A DNA stretch of 64,000 bases from Variimorphobacter saccharofermentans (GTDB taxonomy: Bacteria > Bacillota > Clostridia > Lachnospirales > Lachnospiraceae), in NCBI RefSeq assembly GCF_014174405.1, contig NZ_JACEGA010000001.1, positions 186,001 to 250,000 of the forward strand, given 5' to 3'. Positions 52,074 through 61,645 of the stretch are shown here, in pieces. The first letter of the stretch is position 1; each line of letters begins with the position of its first letter. The notes beneath the pieces are model-generated. The model was not told the DNA's origin. It saw only the letters and a list, made by a program, of their open reading frames with translations, and searched no databases. The position numbers and the translations under genes are program-made.

Positions 52074-54197
52074 TTATTTCACATATTTCACTTTGAAAAC
52101 CGCCTTCGGCTCGCCAATGAATACAATATATCCCTTTTTGGGTAAGGTTACTGTAGTCTTTCCGCTAAGAATGGAGTAATCGATACAGGTACCATTTTCA
52201 TCGTAGGTAGCAAAGGAGGCTTTCTCCGGTAGAGTTACTTTAATGGTCTTTCCGGCGGATTTCTTACCTATCTTATACCAATGAGCAAATCCCTCTGAAT
52301 TAATCTTACAGGTAAAGCTTGCTTTTGCAGAGAGGCTCTTGACGGAGCTTTCAGGAACTGCAACATAGCATCCAAAGGACATGTATTCTGTATCATCGAC
52401 GGTAAAGAAGGAATAATCTCTAAGATCTCTTCCATATACACCCGGAATTTCAACCAATACATTGGCAGTGGCATTATCGATGATAGCTGCATTCATATAG
52501 AAACCATCCATATCCTTTACAAATGGAATCTCCATTCCTGGAGAGCCTATTGCATAGATCTGTGAGGTGTATTTTTCGTTAGCAATGAAGTATTTCATCC
52601 CGAATCGTTTATTCCATATGGCCTTCTGTTCAGTGGAAAGAGGTTTTATTTCAACCTTTTGAGCCATATAACCACTATCGATGAATTGGCTCAACCCGGG
52701 AAGTGTGGAATATCCGTAGACGTAGAGATAAGTATTATCATTGCTTTCTTTGACAAATTGAAGGTAAGCAGATCCATCCTGATAATAGAATTTGCCGTCT
52801 CCTGCATAAATAAATTTCTCACTTCCTGCTTCAGGAGAGATGGCACTGGATAAGGTTAGGGTGCCATCAGCACTTACATTTAACTTATTCAGGGATACAT
52901 AATTTGCATAAAGTCCCGAATAGTTCATCATCTCCTCAGGCATTTCTGCTTTCGTTGGTGCAGTGTAGGTTTTATTAGGCTTTATTTCATTAATCCTACC
53001 TTTTTCCTTTAAAGCTGCTAGAAGGACTTCCTGTGCCAAAGCCTGATCGTAAGGACTGGCACCTCCGGAGGAAAGAACAGCCATAGCCATATTCTCTTCA
53101 GGAAGAACCACCAGGGTCGCATGATATAGCATTGTGTCTCCACCCTTTACGAGTGCCTTAATCTTATATTGATTAAAGGGGTATGTATTGACACTATCCC
53201 AGCCAAGTCCATAGGATATTAGGGCATTATCCGACTTGGGCCATAGTCCGTTAAGATATTCACTGTTTTCCATCGCCATTACAGAGGTGTCATTAAGGAG
53301 ATCAATAGTACGGTCTTTCATGAAAATTGTTGCAAATTGGCACATGTCTTCCGCAGTGGAATAGATTCCGCCAGCGCCAATCATATTAAAGGCTTCATAG
53401 GGAAGAGCTTCTTTGCTTCCGGTCAGATACGTCTTAGCAAGCTTTTTACGATCGAAGTCATCCTGTGGAGTGGCAGTGCTGGTGAGATTCAGTGGCGTGG
53501 TAATATTGTTTCTGATATAATCAGTAAAGCTCATACCAGAAATCTTCTCTACCAGGATTTCCGCTAAAGTAAAACCGTCATTACTGTAAACAGAAAAGGC
53601 TCCGGGGTCCGCTTTCAGGCGAACATTTTTTAAGGATGCCAGGAACAGATCATGGTTATAGGTATCATTATCAGCAAATAATGCTGCATTTGTCATAAAG
53701 GTTCCTAATAGACCGGAAGAGTGGTTAATTAACATTCTTACGGTAATATCCTTATATCTTGAGTCTGCCATTGTAAATTCCGGCAAATACTCTACTACTG
53801 GAGTATCCAATTGAAGTTTTCCTTCTTCCACTAGCTGCATAACTGCAACTGTGGTATATACTTTACTTATGGAACCGATACCGTACATATGATCCTTGGT
53901 GGGTTTGGTTCCGTCTTCTCTGTTGTATACGCCCGCTTGTCCGGATAAGGTGATTTTACCATCTTCTATCATGGCGTACTGTACACTGGTTGCTCCATAA
54001 AATGAAGTAAGATAGGTAGCTTTACTTTCTGCCAGTTTTTGTATATTACTTGCTTCAGTAGGAGCTGCTTCTGTTGTAGCTTGTTGAACTTGTGTCTCAT
54101 TTGTAAGCGTGTCGGCAAATGCATAAGAATATGGTGTGATGATTAATAGCACCGCTATGACAAATGCAATTCCAGACTTCATAAATCTTTTCAGCAT
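52074..54197 (-). CDS. exported serine hydrolase, beta-lactamase family
   Basis: 707 aa from ATG 54197 (GGAGG upstream; ATG 54212 has none). Signal peptide to about AFA; then the class C-like fold with the Ser-x-x-Lys motif in GIGSISKVYTTVAV, the Tyr motif VYSNDGFTLAE, and KGGDTML near the third box. A 300-residue C-terminal extension has lipocalin-like strands. Such proteins cleave peptides or esters rather than clinical beta-lactams. A palindrome (CCAGG-CGTTA-CCTGG, 54224-54238) lies just before the start. Confidence 0.85.
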   Translation of the reverse strand: MLKRFMKSGIAFVIAVLLIITPYSYAFADTLTNETQVQQATTEAAPTEASNIQKLAESKATYLTSFYGATSVQYAMIEDGKITLSGQAGVYNREDGTKPTKDHMYGIGSISKVYTTVAVMQLVEEGKLQLDTPVVEYLPEFTMADSRYKDITVRMLINHSSGLLGTFMTNAALFADNDTYNHDLFLASLKNVRLKADPGAFSVYSNDGFTLAEILVEKISGMSFTDYIRNNITTPLNLTSTATPQDDFDRKKLAKTYLTGSKEALPYEAFNMIGAGGIYSTAEDMCQFATIFMKDRTIDLLNDTSVMAMENSEYLNGLWPKSDNALISYGLGWDSVNTYPFNQYKIKALVKGGDTMLYHATLVVLPEENMAMAVLSSGGASPYDQALAQEVLLAALKEKGRINEIKPNKTYTAPTKAEMPEEMMNYSGLYANYVSLNKLNVSADGTLTLSSAISPEAGSEKFIYAGDGKFYYQDGSAYLQFVKESNDNTYLYVYGYSTLPGLSQFIDSGYMAQKVEIKPLSTEQKAIWNKRFGMKYFIANEKYTSQIYAIGSPGMEIPFVKDMDGFYMNAAIIDNATANVLVEIPGVYGRDLRDYSFFTVDDTEYMSFGCYVAVPESSVKSLSAKASFTCKINSEGFAHWYKIGKKSAGKTIKVTLPEKASFATYDENGTCIDYSILSGKTTVTLPKKGYIVFIGEPKAVFKVKYVK

Positions 54198-54443
54198 CTT
54201 ATATTCCTCCATTTAATTTATTACCAGGCGTTACCTGGCGTGGAATTTAATGAAATTATAGCATATAAATTATTATTTAGAAGCGTTTTAATCAAATTAT
54301 AATGTTAAATATAACTAATTCTACTGGAAATTCATTGTATTAAGAGATATAATTGCGAGTATAATCAAATAATCACAGAGGATGAACAGATTAGTGTTAT
54401 TGAAAGAATATATAAGCTCATTCTCAGAATAGGGAGGTAAATT

Positions 54444-55307
54444 ATGAAACACTTTAAGAAATTTTACACAGGATTAGCACTGATATTGATGTTAGCCATC
54501 GTATCACCAACTTCATTACCATTCTCCACTGTAGCAGTAGCAGAAGCGGCAACCGTCAAGCTGAATAAGAAAAGCTTATCACTTGAGGTTGGAAAAACCT
54601 ATACGCTTAAGGTAAGCGGGACTAAAAAGAAAGTAACCTGGTCCACCAGTGATAAAAAGATCGCCACTGTAAATAAATCCGGTAAAGTAACGGCGAAAAA
54701 AGCTGGTAAGGCTACGATCACCGCTACGGTTGATAAGAAAAAATATACCTGTAAAGTTACAGTAACAAAGGCAATTAATCCACTTGTAAAAAATGCACCC
54801 TTTGAGGCTCAGGAAGTAGCAGTCGGAAATATGTCAGTAGTACTTCCGAAGAACTGGAAGAACCAAATGAGCAAGCAGGGAGAAAACATCGTAGTTGCTT
54901 TTTACCCTGAGACAGCGGATATTAATTCAATACATTCAGGAATATCTGTAACTATACTTTATACTGGTGAAAAAGCACCAGAATACAGTGAAGTAAAGGA
55001 TTTTTTTTCACAATTAATTACAAAGGACTTAATTGTATCACAGATTACAGGGCAAGGAATGGATATAAATATATCAGATTTTGCCTCCAGTGATTATGAA
55101 ACTAACTTTGGTACGGCTTATCTGACTCACTATGAAGGAGAGTTTACGTATCAGGATACCAAAGGAACATTAAAAGAAGATATCTATGACATAATGGTAG
55201 ATAATTATCTTATACAGATTAATGTTGTTGATTATGGTGAGGAGCTTTCTCCTGAACTTAAGACGGTTGCAGATTATGCGTTAAAATCCCTTCAGTATAA
55301 GAAATAA
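54444..55307 (+). CDS. secreted Big2 domain protein
   Basis: 287 aa. Signal peptide to VAEAA (about residue 36); Big2 domain (about 37-105: LNKKSLSLEVGKTYTLKV, VTWSTSDKKIATVNKSGKV, KATITATVDKKKYTCKVTV); C-terminal half (MSVVLPKNWKNQ, GISVTILYTGEKAPEYSEV) of unknown fold. The Big2 part is very like the one in the protein at 18086. It precedes the 5'-nucleotidase by 13 bp and may be co-transcribed. Confidence 0.8.
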   Translation: MKHFKKFYTGLALILMLAIVSPTSLPFSTVAVAEAATVKLNKKSLSLEVGKTYTLKVSGTKKKVTWSTSDKKIATVNKSGKVTAKKAGKATITATVDKKKYTCKVTVTKAINPLVKNAPFEAQEVAVGNMSVVLPKNWKNQMSKQGENIVVAFYPETADINSIHSGISVTILYTGEKAPEYSEVKDFFSQLITKDLIVSQITGQGMDINISDFASSDYETNFGTAYLTHYEGEFTYQDTKGTLKEDIYDIMVDNYLIQINVVDYGEELSPELKTVADYALKSLQYKK

Positions 55308-55320
55308 TTGAGGAGGTAAC

Positions 55321-56211
55321 ATGCCCTATCAGTTAAATGACAAGCTAGTGATTGGTATATCTTCCAGAGCACTTTTTGACCTGGAGTATGAGAATCAGAT
55401 CTTTATGGAGAAAGGGCTGGAGGAATACACCAGATATGAGATTGAACATGAGAATGATATATTAAAGCCAGGAACTGCTTTTTCCTTAATCCAGGCGCTC
55501 TTAAACCTGAATACAAAGTTTCAGAAGAACATTGTAGAAGTAATAATCATCTCCAGAAATAGTCCGGAGACGGGACTGCGGGTATTTAATTCGATTGACC
55601 ATTTGAATTTGGGGATAGAGAGAGCAGGCTTTACCGGAGGAGAGCCAATAAAAAAATATCTGGCTGCATTCCATGTGGATTTATTTCTGTCAAAAAACGA
55701 GCAGGATGTTCAGGATGCTATTGATGCTGGATTTGCTGCAGCGCTGATATATAATGTACCAAAGGATTTTACTCCGGATGATCAGGAGATAAGAATTGCA
55801 TTTGACGGCGATGCGGTCATCTTTTCAGAGGAATCAGAGGAAATCTATCAAAGAGATGGATTAGAAGCATTTCTGGAGCATGAAAAAGCAAATGCAGAAA
55901 AAGCATTGCCGGATGGTCCCTTTGCCAGGCTGCTTCGTACGCTTTCTACGATCAAGAAGGAATATCCGAACATGTTGCGAATCGCAATAATAACAGCAAG
56001 AAATAATCCTGCACATAAAAGAGTAATTCTTACGCTTAGGCAATGGGGAGTGGATATTGACGAAGCGTTTTTCCTTGGCGGAGTGGAGAAAAAGGAGATA
56101 TTAAAGGCATTTAATGCTCACATCTTCTTTGATGATCAGGATACCCATCTGCTACCAGCATCTTCCGAAATTCCATCGGGAAGGGTGCCCTATAAGTCAA
56201 GTAAGTCATAA
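55321..56211 (+). CDS. cytosolic 5'-nucleotidase (cN-I type)
   Basis: 296 aa. Pattern VIGISSRALFDLE, EVIIISRNSPETGLRVFNSI, RAGFTGGEPIKKYLAAFHVDLFLS, IAFDGDAVIFSEESE, IITARNNPAHKRVILTLRQWGVDIDEAFFLGG. This matches the 5'-nucleotidase family (NT5C1-like), haloacid dehalogenase fold, that hydrolyses nucleoside monophosphates. The HAD motif II Thr/Ser and DDQD metal motif are visible. GAGG stands before the ATG. Confidence 0.88.
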   Translation: MPYQLNDKLVIGISSRALFDLEYENQIFMEKGLEEYTRYEIEHENDILKPGTAFSLIQALLNLNTKFQKNIVEVIIISRNSPETGLRVFNSIDHLNLGIERAGFTGGEPIKKYLAAFHVDLFLSKNEQDVQDAIDAGFAAALIYNVPKDFTPDDQEIRIAFDGDAVIFSEESEEIYQRDGLEAFLEHEKANAEKALPDGPFARLLRTLSTIKKEYPNMLRIAIITARNNPAHKRVILTLRQWGVDIDEAFFLGGVEKKEILKAFNAHIFFDDQDTHLLPASSEIPSGRVPYKSSKS

Positions 56212-56251
56212 CCAGAGCTGTTACATCGCGTAGAAGTCCATGGCATGGTAT

Positions 56252-56302
56252 AAGTGTAGATAAAAACTTAGAAAATAAGTTTTATATCTACACTTATTTT
56301 TT
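56252..56302 (+). terminator. intrinsic terminator
   Basis: AAGTGTAGATA and TATCTACACTT, with AAACTT/AAGTTT further in, then ATTTTTT. Strong stem. Confidence 0.88.
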
Positions 56303-56349
56303 GCGTTAAGCTTTATATATAGGTTTCTTTAAATCCTCGCATCATTGTA

Positions 56350-56907
56350 TTAATATCTGTAATAATACCAGTTCCTTCGGCTGTAATACATATTATTTTG
56401 CTTCTGAGCCTCTTCCGTGATATTCTCTGTAGCTTGCCGGTCTGGATTGTTAGGTTGATTATTATTAATAGGGGTACTGTTCTGTAGGGTATCCGGACAA
56501 TCCGTCTGCATATCGGAACCTTTCTGGAAATTATTATTTTCGATCAGATTACCTTGTTCCTGCAATGGTATCACTGGATTATTCTGAGGGGGAGATCCAT
56601 TTCCTTGCTCAAAATGTTCGCCGTTCCATTGAAGCTCATGATGTGAACTGGAATTGGAAGGAAGCTTATTCGGTTGTAATGTTTCTTCTGAATTATTGGG
56701 TTTAGCATCTGTCCTTGTATTTTTATGCTTTTTCTCTTTTTTAGCAGAGGGATATAGACTGGATACACACTTAAACAACTTAAAGAACGATAGTAACACA
56801 CCTATGATAATTCCGAGGATAAAAAACGCTAAGGTTAGTAATAGGTAAGGAATACCACCAATGGAAAAAAGGGAGAGTATTGCTGCTGTTGTAACAAATT
56901 CTATCAT
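56350..56907 (-). CDS. hypothetical membrane protein with Asn/Gln-rich tail
   Basis: 185 aa. Two close N-terminal helices (about 5-20 and 20-42: IPYLLLTLAFFILGIIIGVLLSFF), then a hydrophilic N/Q/P-rich region (about 60-165) and a C-terminal aromatic end (YYSRRNWYYYRY). No known family. Low-complexity tail faces one side of the membrane. It is divergent from the VWA lipoprotein. Confidence 0.55.
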   Translation of the reverse strand: MIEFVTTAAILSLFSIGGIPYLLLTLAFFILGIIIGVLLSFFKLFKCVSSLYPSAKKEKKHKNTRTDAKPNNSEETLQPNKLPSNSSSHHELQWNGEHFEQGNGSPPQNNPVIPLQEQGNLIENNNFQKGSDMQTDCPDTLQNSTPINNNQPNNPDRQATENITEEAQKQNNMYYSRRNWYYYRY

Positions 56908-57102
56908 AATATGACACTCCTTTACATATTATTCAATATCTATATATGCAATAGGACTAGTAAACGTTACAGCAATGTCGCAATTAATAAGAAAATGTCA
57001 TTATAACGATCTGATATATTTCTTTTTTACTATTAATAAATTATGGAAAAATTATTGAATAAAATGGAACTTATTTCAAGAGAGTGTAGTCTAATGAGTA
57101 AG

Positions 57103-57149
57103 AACAAAGAAAACGGCCGGTTCTTTGTAACGGTACTCTGTACCATGTG
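57103..57149 (+). promoter_or_regulatory. hairpin pair ahead of the VWA lipoprotein gene
   Basis: ACAAAGAA-aacggccgg-TTCTTTGT and then GGTACTCTGTACC lie about 90 bp before the ATG, in a 327-bp gap otherwise without features. Role unknown; no riboswitch family is recognised. Confidence 0.4.
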
Positions 57150-57234
57150 ATGGTTATATCATAACCAGAGAGATCTATTGAATCGAGGAGTACTCTGTAG
57201 GGAGGAGGGACCCTCAATATAAGGAGGAGCTGTT

Positions 57235-58992
57235 ATGAAGAAATTATTATCTATTTTTATTATTATTATTTTAATTACAGGAGTTTGTCTTACCGGTTGC
57301 GCAAAAAAGGATACAGGTTCATCGAAAACGCTTTCAGATACGGCAGTTTCTGATAAAAAAGAAGCATATGCACCCAGTTATACAGAAGAGAAAAGTTCAG
57401 AAGCAACAGCAGATATGGATAATGGCTATAACATTTCAGACTATGAGAACTTTGAAGCTGAGGAGAGTATCATGGATGGTAGTGAGACGTCGGTAGGGTC
57501 TGCTTCCATAGATGAAAAAGCTGAAATGCCATATAAGTATGCAGGTAATATTGCTTATGATGGTATGTCCTCAGATGAATACTCAGAGGTAAATGAGGTG
57601 GGCTTTAAGCATGTAAACACAAATCCGCTCTCAACCTTTTCGATTGATGTTGATACTGCCTCCTACAGCAATTTGAGAAAAACGATTAACTATGGTATGA
57701 TTCCGGACGCCAATGCAATCCGAATTGAAGAGATGCTAAATTACTTTAATTACAGATATGAGGAGCCGGAGAAGGACGAACCGTTTCGTATTCACACTGA
57801 AATAGGAAAATGCCCCTGGAATGAGCAAAACTATCTTCTAATGATAGGATTACAGGGAAGAAACGTTGAGACAGAAGCATTACCAAAAAGTAACCTGGTA
57901 TTTCTGATCGATGTGTCAGGTTCCATGGATGAACCGGATAAGCTGCCCCTGTTGAAGAACGCATTCTCGCAGTTGGTGAGATCCCTTGGTGAAAATGATA
58001 AAATCTCGATCGTTGTCTATGCAGGAGAAGCCGGGGTTGTATTAGATAGTGTTAGGGGAAATGAAAAGGAGTTGATTCTGAATGCAATTAACTCTTTAAA
58101 TGCAGGAGGCTCTACAGCCGGTGCAGGTGGAATTAATATGGCATATCAATTAGCTGAAAAGAACTTTATAACGGATGGAAACAACCGCGTTATACTTGCA
58201 ACGGATGGCGATTTTAATGTTGGTCCGTCCTCAATGGAAGAGTTGGAGAAATTAATCGAAGAGAAAAGAGATAGTGGAATATTCTTAAGTGTAATTGGCT
58301 TCGGATCAGGTAATCTGAAAGACAACCGCATGGAGCTTCTCGCAGATAAAGGAAATGGCAATTATGCTTATATCGACAGTAGCAGAGAGGCAAAAAAGGT
58401 ATTGGTAGATGAGATGGCAGGAACCCTGCTTACCATTGCAAAGGACGTTAAAATCCAAGTGGAGTTTAATCCGTATTCCGTTGCAGAATATCGTTTGATT
58501 GGATATGAAAACAGAGCACTTCAAAATAAGGATTTCAAGGATGATACCGTTGATGCAGGTGAAATCGGTGCTGGCCATCAGGTTACGGCAATATACGAGA
58601 TCGTTCCATCGGATGCTATTGGGAAGGATGGAGATTTAAAGTATCAGACAGAAAACAAGAACTCTTCACAGTATAATAATGAAATATCCGAAATCAGACT
58701 GCGCTACAAGGAGCCAGATGGCAATGTAAGCAAGGAAATAAAACAGGTGGTTAGCTACGAAAATACACCGGTGAATTCCAAAAAACTTAGTGAGGATTTC
58801 TACTTTGCAGCAGCGGTGGCTGAATTCGGAATGATACTAAGAAACTCAATCTATCAGGGAGAGTCCTCAATATCTTCCGTATTAGAGCTTGCCCAGAAGG
58901 GTATGGGAGAGGACGAAGATGGATATCGCTTGGAATTTATTGATCTCGTATACCGCTATCAGAATTTAGATAAGATATCATGGTGGGAATAA
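57235..58992 (+). CDS. lipoprotein with von Willebrand factor A domain
   Basis: 585 aa; AAGGAGG before the ATG. Lipobox LTGC at residues 19-22. An acidic linker, then a YfbK-type N-terminal domain (TFSIDVDTASYSNLRKTINYGMIPDANAIRIEEMLNYFNY), a VWA domain with MIDAS DVSGSMDEPDKLPLLKNAF (about 220), TDGDFNVG, and the C-terminal family domain. It should bind a metal ion and ligands at the cell surface. Confidence 0.88.
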   Translation: MKKLLSIFIIIILITGVCLTGCAKKDTGSSKTLSDTAVSDKKEAYAPSYTEEKSSEATADMDNGYNISDYENFEAEESIMDGSETSVGSASIDEKAEMPYKYAGNIAYDGMSSDEYSEVNEVGFKHVNTNPLSTFSIDVDTASYSNLRKTINYGMIPDANAIRIEEMLNYFNYRYEEPEKDEPFRIHTEIGKCPWNEQNYLLMIGLQGRNVETEALPKSNLVFLIDVSGSMDEPDKLPLLKNAFSQLVRSLGENDKISIVVYAGEAGVVLDSVRGNEKELILNAINSLNAGGSTAGAGGINMAYQLAEKNFITDGNNRVILATDGDFNVGPSSMEELEKLIEEKRDSGIFLSVIGFGSGNLKDNRMELLADKGNGNYAYIDSSREAKKVLVDEMAGTLLTIAKDVKIQVEFNPYSVAEYRLIGYENRALQNKDFKDDTVDAGEIGAGHQVTAIYEIVPSDAIGKDGDLKYQTENKNSSQYNNEISEIRLRYKEPDGNVSKEIKQVVSYENTPVNSKKLSEDFYFAAAVAEFGMILRNSIYQGESSISSVLELAQKGMGEDEDGYRLEFIDLVYRYQNLDKISWWE

Positions 58993-59136
58993 GAACAACG
59001 ATTATAAGTCTATAATGGCTGGCGTGGTAACAGAATAATAACTAAACTAAGGAATTAAAATCCGTAACGTGTACTTCCGTATTTGCCTGAGGCAAGTCAT
59101 AATTTCTGCGGCTACATTATATAACCACTATTAAAT

Positions 59137-59214
59137 AAGCTGTGAATTCAATATAACTCCAATGGAAAATCTATTATGGTATGGAGCAATATTGAAGTTC
59201 ACAGCTTTTTATTT
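59137..59214 (+). terminator. long terminator hairpin after the VWA gene
   Basis: AAGCTGTGAATTCAATAT and ATATTGAAGTTCACAGCTT pair over 18 bp with a bulge, then TTTTTATTTT. It is a strong stem of about 78 bp in total. Confidence 0.85.
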
Positions 59215-59289
59215 TGAACACATCATCCAATTATATAAGGACTGCCATATGTAATTTTATATCATCAGAACGATCCGTTGTTTTGGAGA

Positions 59290-59338
59290 TTGACATATAT
59301 ATTGTGTTTCTATATAATATACATACAATATATAGTAC
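59290..59338 (+). promoter_or_regulatory. nrdJ promoter with twin NrdR-like boxes
   Basis: TTGACA (59290-59295), 17-bp spacer, TATAAT (59313-59318). Two NrdR-like 16-mers, GACATATATATTGTGT (59292-59307) and ATACAATATATAGTAC (59323-59338), lie 31 bp apart, the usual three-turn spacing of NrdR boxes, one over the promoter and one past the start. Sequence and spacing are read directly; NrdR binding is inferred. Confidence 0.7.
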
Positions 59339-59418
59339 ATAATTACAGTATCTTAAACTTTATTATATGAAGAATAAGCTTAATAGACTGCTAAGGATAA
59401 GCGGAAATGGAGGTTAAA

Positions 59419-61506
59419 ATGAAACGATTATTAAGTGAAAGTTTTATTCATAATTATAAAAACCAAGAAAACCCATTAAGCCCGATTGGGGAATTTGTTT
59501 ATCTTCGAACCTATTCCAGATATCTGGAGGATAAAAAAAGAAGAGAGACATGGGACGAGACAGTACTTCGTGCAACCGAGTATAATTTACAACTAGGAAT
59601 AGCATATAAGGAGAAGATGGGGATACCGATTTCCTATGAAGACGAAATAGAAGAGGCACAGAAGCTATATGATAATTTATTTCATCAGCGAACCTTCACT
59701 TCGGGTCGAACCCTATACATGGGTGGAACGGAAATAGTAAAGGAATATCCGTTATCAAACTATAATTGCGCGTTTACTAACATTGAGAAGCTTAAGGATT
59801 TGGTGGATGTATTTTACTTGCTAATGGTGGGTAGTGGCGTAGGAATTCGTATTGATCGTGACCATGTTTCAAGGCTGTCGAGGGTTCGTAAGATTTTATT
59901 AGAGAGTATGTATAATAAGGAGGTTCGGAAAAGAACTTCGAAAGAGGAAATGGAACATACAAAGTTAATCATTTCTCCTGAGAAACCTTCTCAAGCGATG
60001 CTTCTGGTTGGAGATAGCAAGGAAGGCTGGTGCGAGGCACTCGAAACCTATTTTGCGCTTACAACCAGTAATGAATATCATGAAATAACGCAACTAATTA
60101 TCGATTACAGCTATGTAAGACCGGAGGGAGAACGATTAAAGCGCTTTGGGGGACGGGCATCAGGACACAAATCCATACAGCGGATGTTTGAGAAAATGAA
60201 CAGGGTATTCCATCGTAGGGAGGATGGAAGATTAACTACGTTGGATGTCCTGGACATTGCTACCATCATCAGTGAGAATGTGGTATCCGGAGGCGTGAGA
60301 CGAAGTGCCATGATGGTAATCTGTGATGAAGAGGATGAAGAGGTAATCAATGCAAAGAAGTCCATTTACCGCGTAGTGGATGGCAAGTGGATAGAAGATG
60401 CAGAGATTTCTCATAGAAGGATGAGTAATAATTCGATTCTTTATACTAACCGGCCATCCCTAGAGAGAATTAAGGAAATACTGAACTCAATTAAACTGAA
60501 TGGTGAGCCTGGCTTTATTAATGGGGCTGAAGCCTTACGAAGAAAGCCGAAATTCCAGGGAAGCAATCCTTGTGGAGAAATATTACTACAGTCAAAGCAG
60601 TGTTGTAATCTTACAACCAATAATCTTGTGGCATTTGTGGAAGGAAATCAACTAAACAAGGAGAAGTTAAAAGACATACTTAGGCTGTCAACCAGAGTAG
60701 CCATTCGTATGACCTTGGTAGAAGTTGAGCTTCCGGAATGGAACAAAGTGATGCAGGAAGACAGGATTATTGGGGTTTCACTTACCGGGATGATGGATAT
60801 GATGAATAAAACCGGAATGAATTACAAGGAATTAGCTTCTTTATTGGAAGAGTTGAGAGATACAGTTCATTCAGAAGGGCAACGCTACAGTGAGGAACTG
60901 GGTATTAAGGCGCCTAATTTAATGACGACTATCAAACCGGAAGGCAGTCTTTCCACATTGCCCTGTGTTAGCTCAGGGATTCATTTTGCTCATTCGAACT
61001 ATTACATCAGAAGGGTAAGAATATCATCCTCCGATCCTCTTTATCAATTGATAGCCGAACAGGGAAGTTATCCTATTTATAATGAAAATGGACAGAGTGA
61101 TGAAGATTGTTCCATTAAGGTAATTGAGTTTCCAATCCGTGCACCAGAGGGAAGGACGAAATATGATGTGGGAGCGATAGAACAGCTGGAGCTTTACAAA
61201 CTTTCCATGAAGTACTGGTCGGATCATAATACTTCCATTACCGTCCATGTTCGCGAAAAGGAATGGGATGAAGTAGCTCTCTGGGTATATGAAAATTTTA
61301 ATGATATCGTAGGGATAACCTTCCTGCCACTGTTGGAGGAAACCTATCCTCTTCTGCCTTATGAAATTACCTCAAAGGAAGATTATGAGAAGCGGATGAA
61401 AGCCATAAAGCCAATTGACTATGATAGATTGCGCCAGTTGGATAACGCAGATGATCATGATATCATTGATAATGAATGTGAAAGTGGTGCCTGCCCAATT
61501 CGATAA
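59419..61506 (+). CDS. nrdJ: adenosylcobalamin-dependent ribonucleoside-triphosphate reductase (class II)
   Basis: 695 aa from ATG 59419, preceded by GGAGG (ATG 59407 is upstream of it). The key residues correspond to the Lactobacillus leichmannii enzyme: Cys117 (YNCAFTN; C119), Cys385 and Glu387 (NPCGE; C408, E410), Cys396 (C419) and the C-terminal pair Cys687/Cys692 (CESGACPIR). It makes dNTPs from NTPs with B12, with or without oxygen. Two NrdR-like boxes upstream suggest repression by NrdR. It does not sit in an nrd operon. Confidence 0.95.
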   Translation: MKRLLSESFIHNYKNQENPLSPIGEFVYLRTYSRYLEDKKRRETWDETVLRATEYNLQLGIAYKEKMGIPISYEDEIEEAQKLYDNLFHQRTFTSGRTLYMGGTEIVKEYPLSNYNCAFTNIEKLKDLVDVFYLLMVGSGVGIRIDRDHVSRLSRVRKILLESMYNKEVRKRTSKEEMEHTKLIISPEKPSQAMLLVGDSKEGWCEALETYFALTTSNEYHEITQLIIDYSYVRPEGERLKRFGGRASGHKSIQRMFEKMNRVFHRREDGRLTTLDVLDIATIISENVVSGGVRRSAMMVICDEEDEEVINAKKSIYRVVDGKWIEDAEISHRRMSNNSILYTNRPSLERIKEILNSIKLNGEPGFINGAEALRRKPKFQGSNPCGEILLQSKQCCNLTTNNLVAFVEGNQLNKEKLKDILRLSTRVAIRMTLVEVELPEWNKVMQEDRIIGVSLTGMMDMMNKTGMNYKELASLLEELRDTVHSEGQRYSEELGIKAPNLMTTIKPEGSLSTLPCVSSGIHFAHSNYYIRRVRISSSDPLYQLIAEQGSYPIYNENGQSDEDCSIKVIEFPIRAPEGRTKYDVGAIEQLELYKLSMKYWSDHNTSITVHVREKEWDEVALWVYENFNDIVGITFLPLLEETYPLLPYEITSKEDYEKRMKAIKPIDYDRLRQLDNADDHDIIDNECESGACPIR

Positions 61507-61570
61507 GTCGATTATTGTAGTTAATCATCAGGTTAAGTAAGAAAAAGGGAATAATTGATATTGAAAAAAC

Positions 61571-61599
61571 TTGCCCAAATGAGGACAGTCTGTTATAAT
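61571..61599 (+). promoter_or_regulatory. promoter of the sodium symporter gene
   Basis: TTGCCC (61571-61576), 17-bp spacer, TATAAT (61594-61599), 47 bp before the ATG. Confidence 0.7.
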
Positions 61600-61645
61600 T
61601 ATTCAGGAAAATGCATGAATAATTATAATAATAGGGAGGGCTTTT

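Noticed and set aside
57103-57149. Riboswitch ahead of the VWA lipoprotein
   Set aside because: Two simple hairpins are visible but no known aptamer core; kept only as a low-confidence site.
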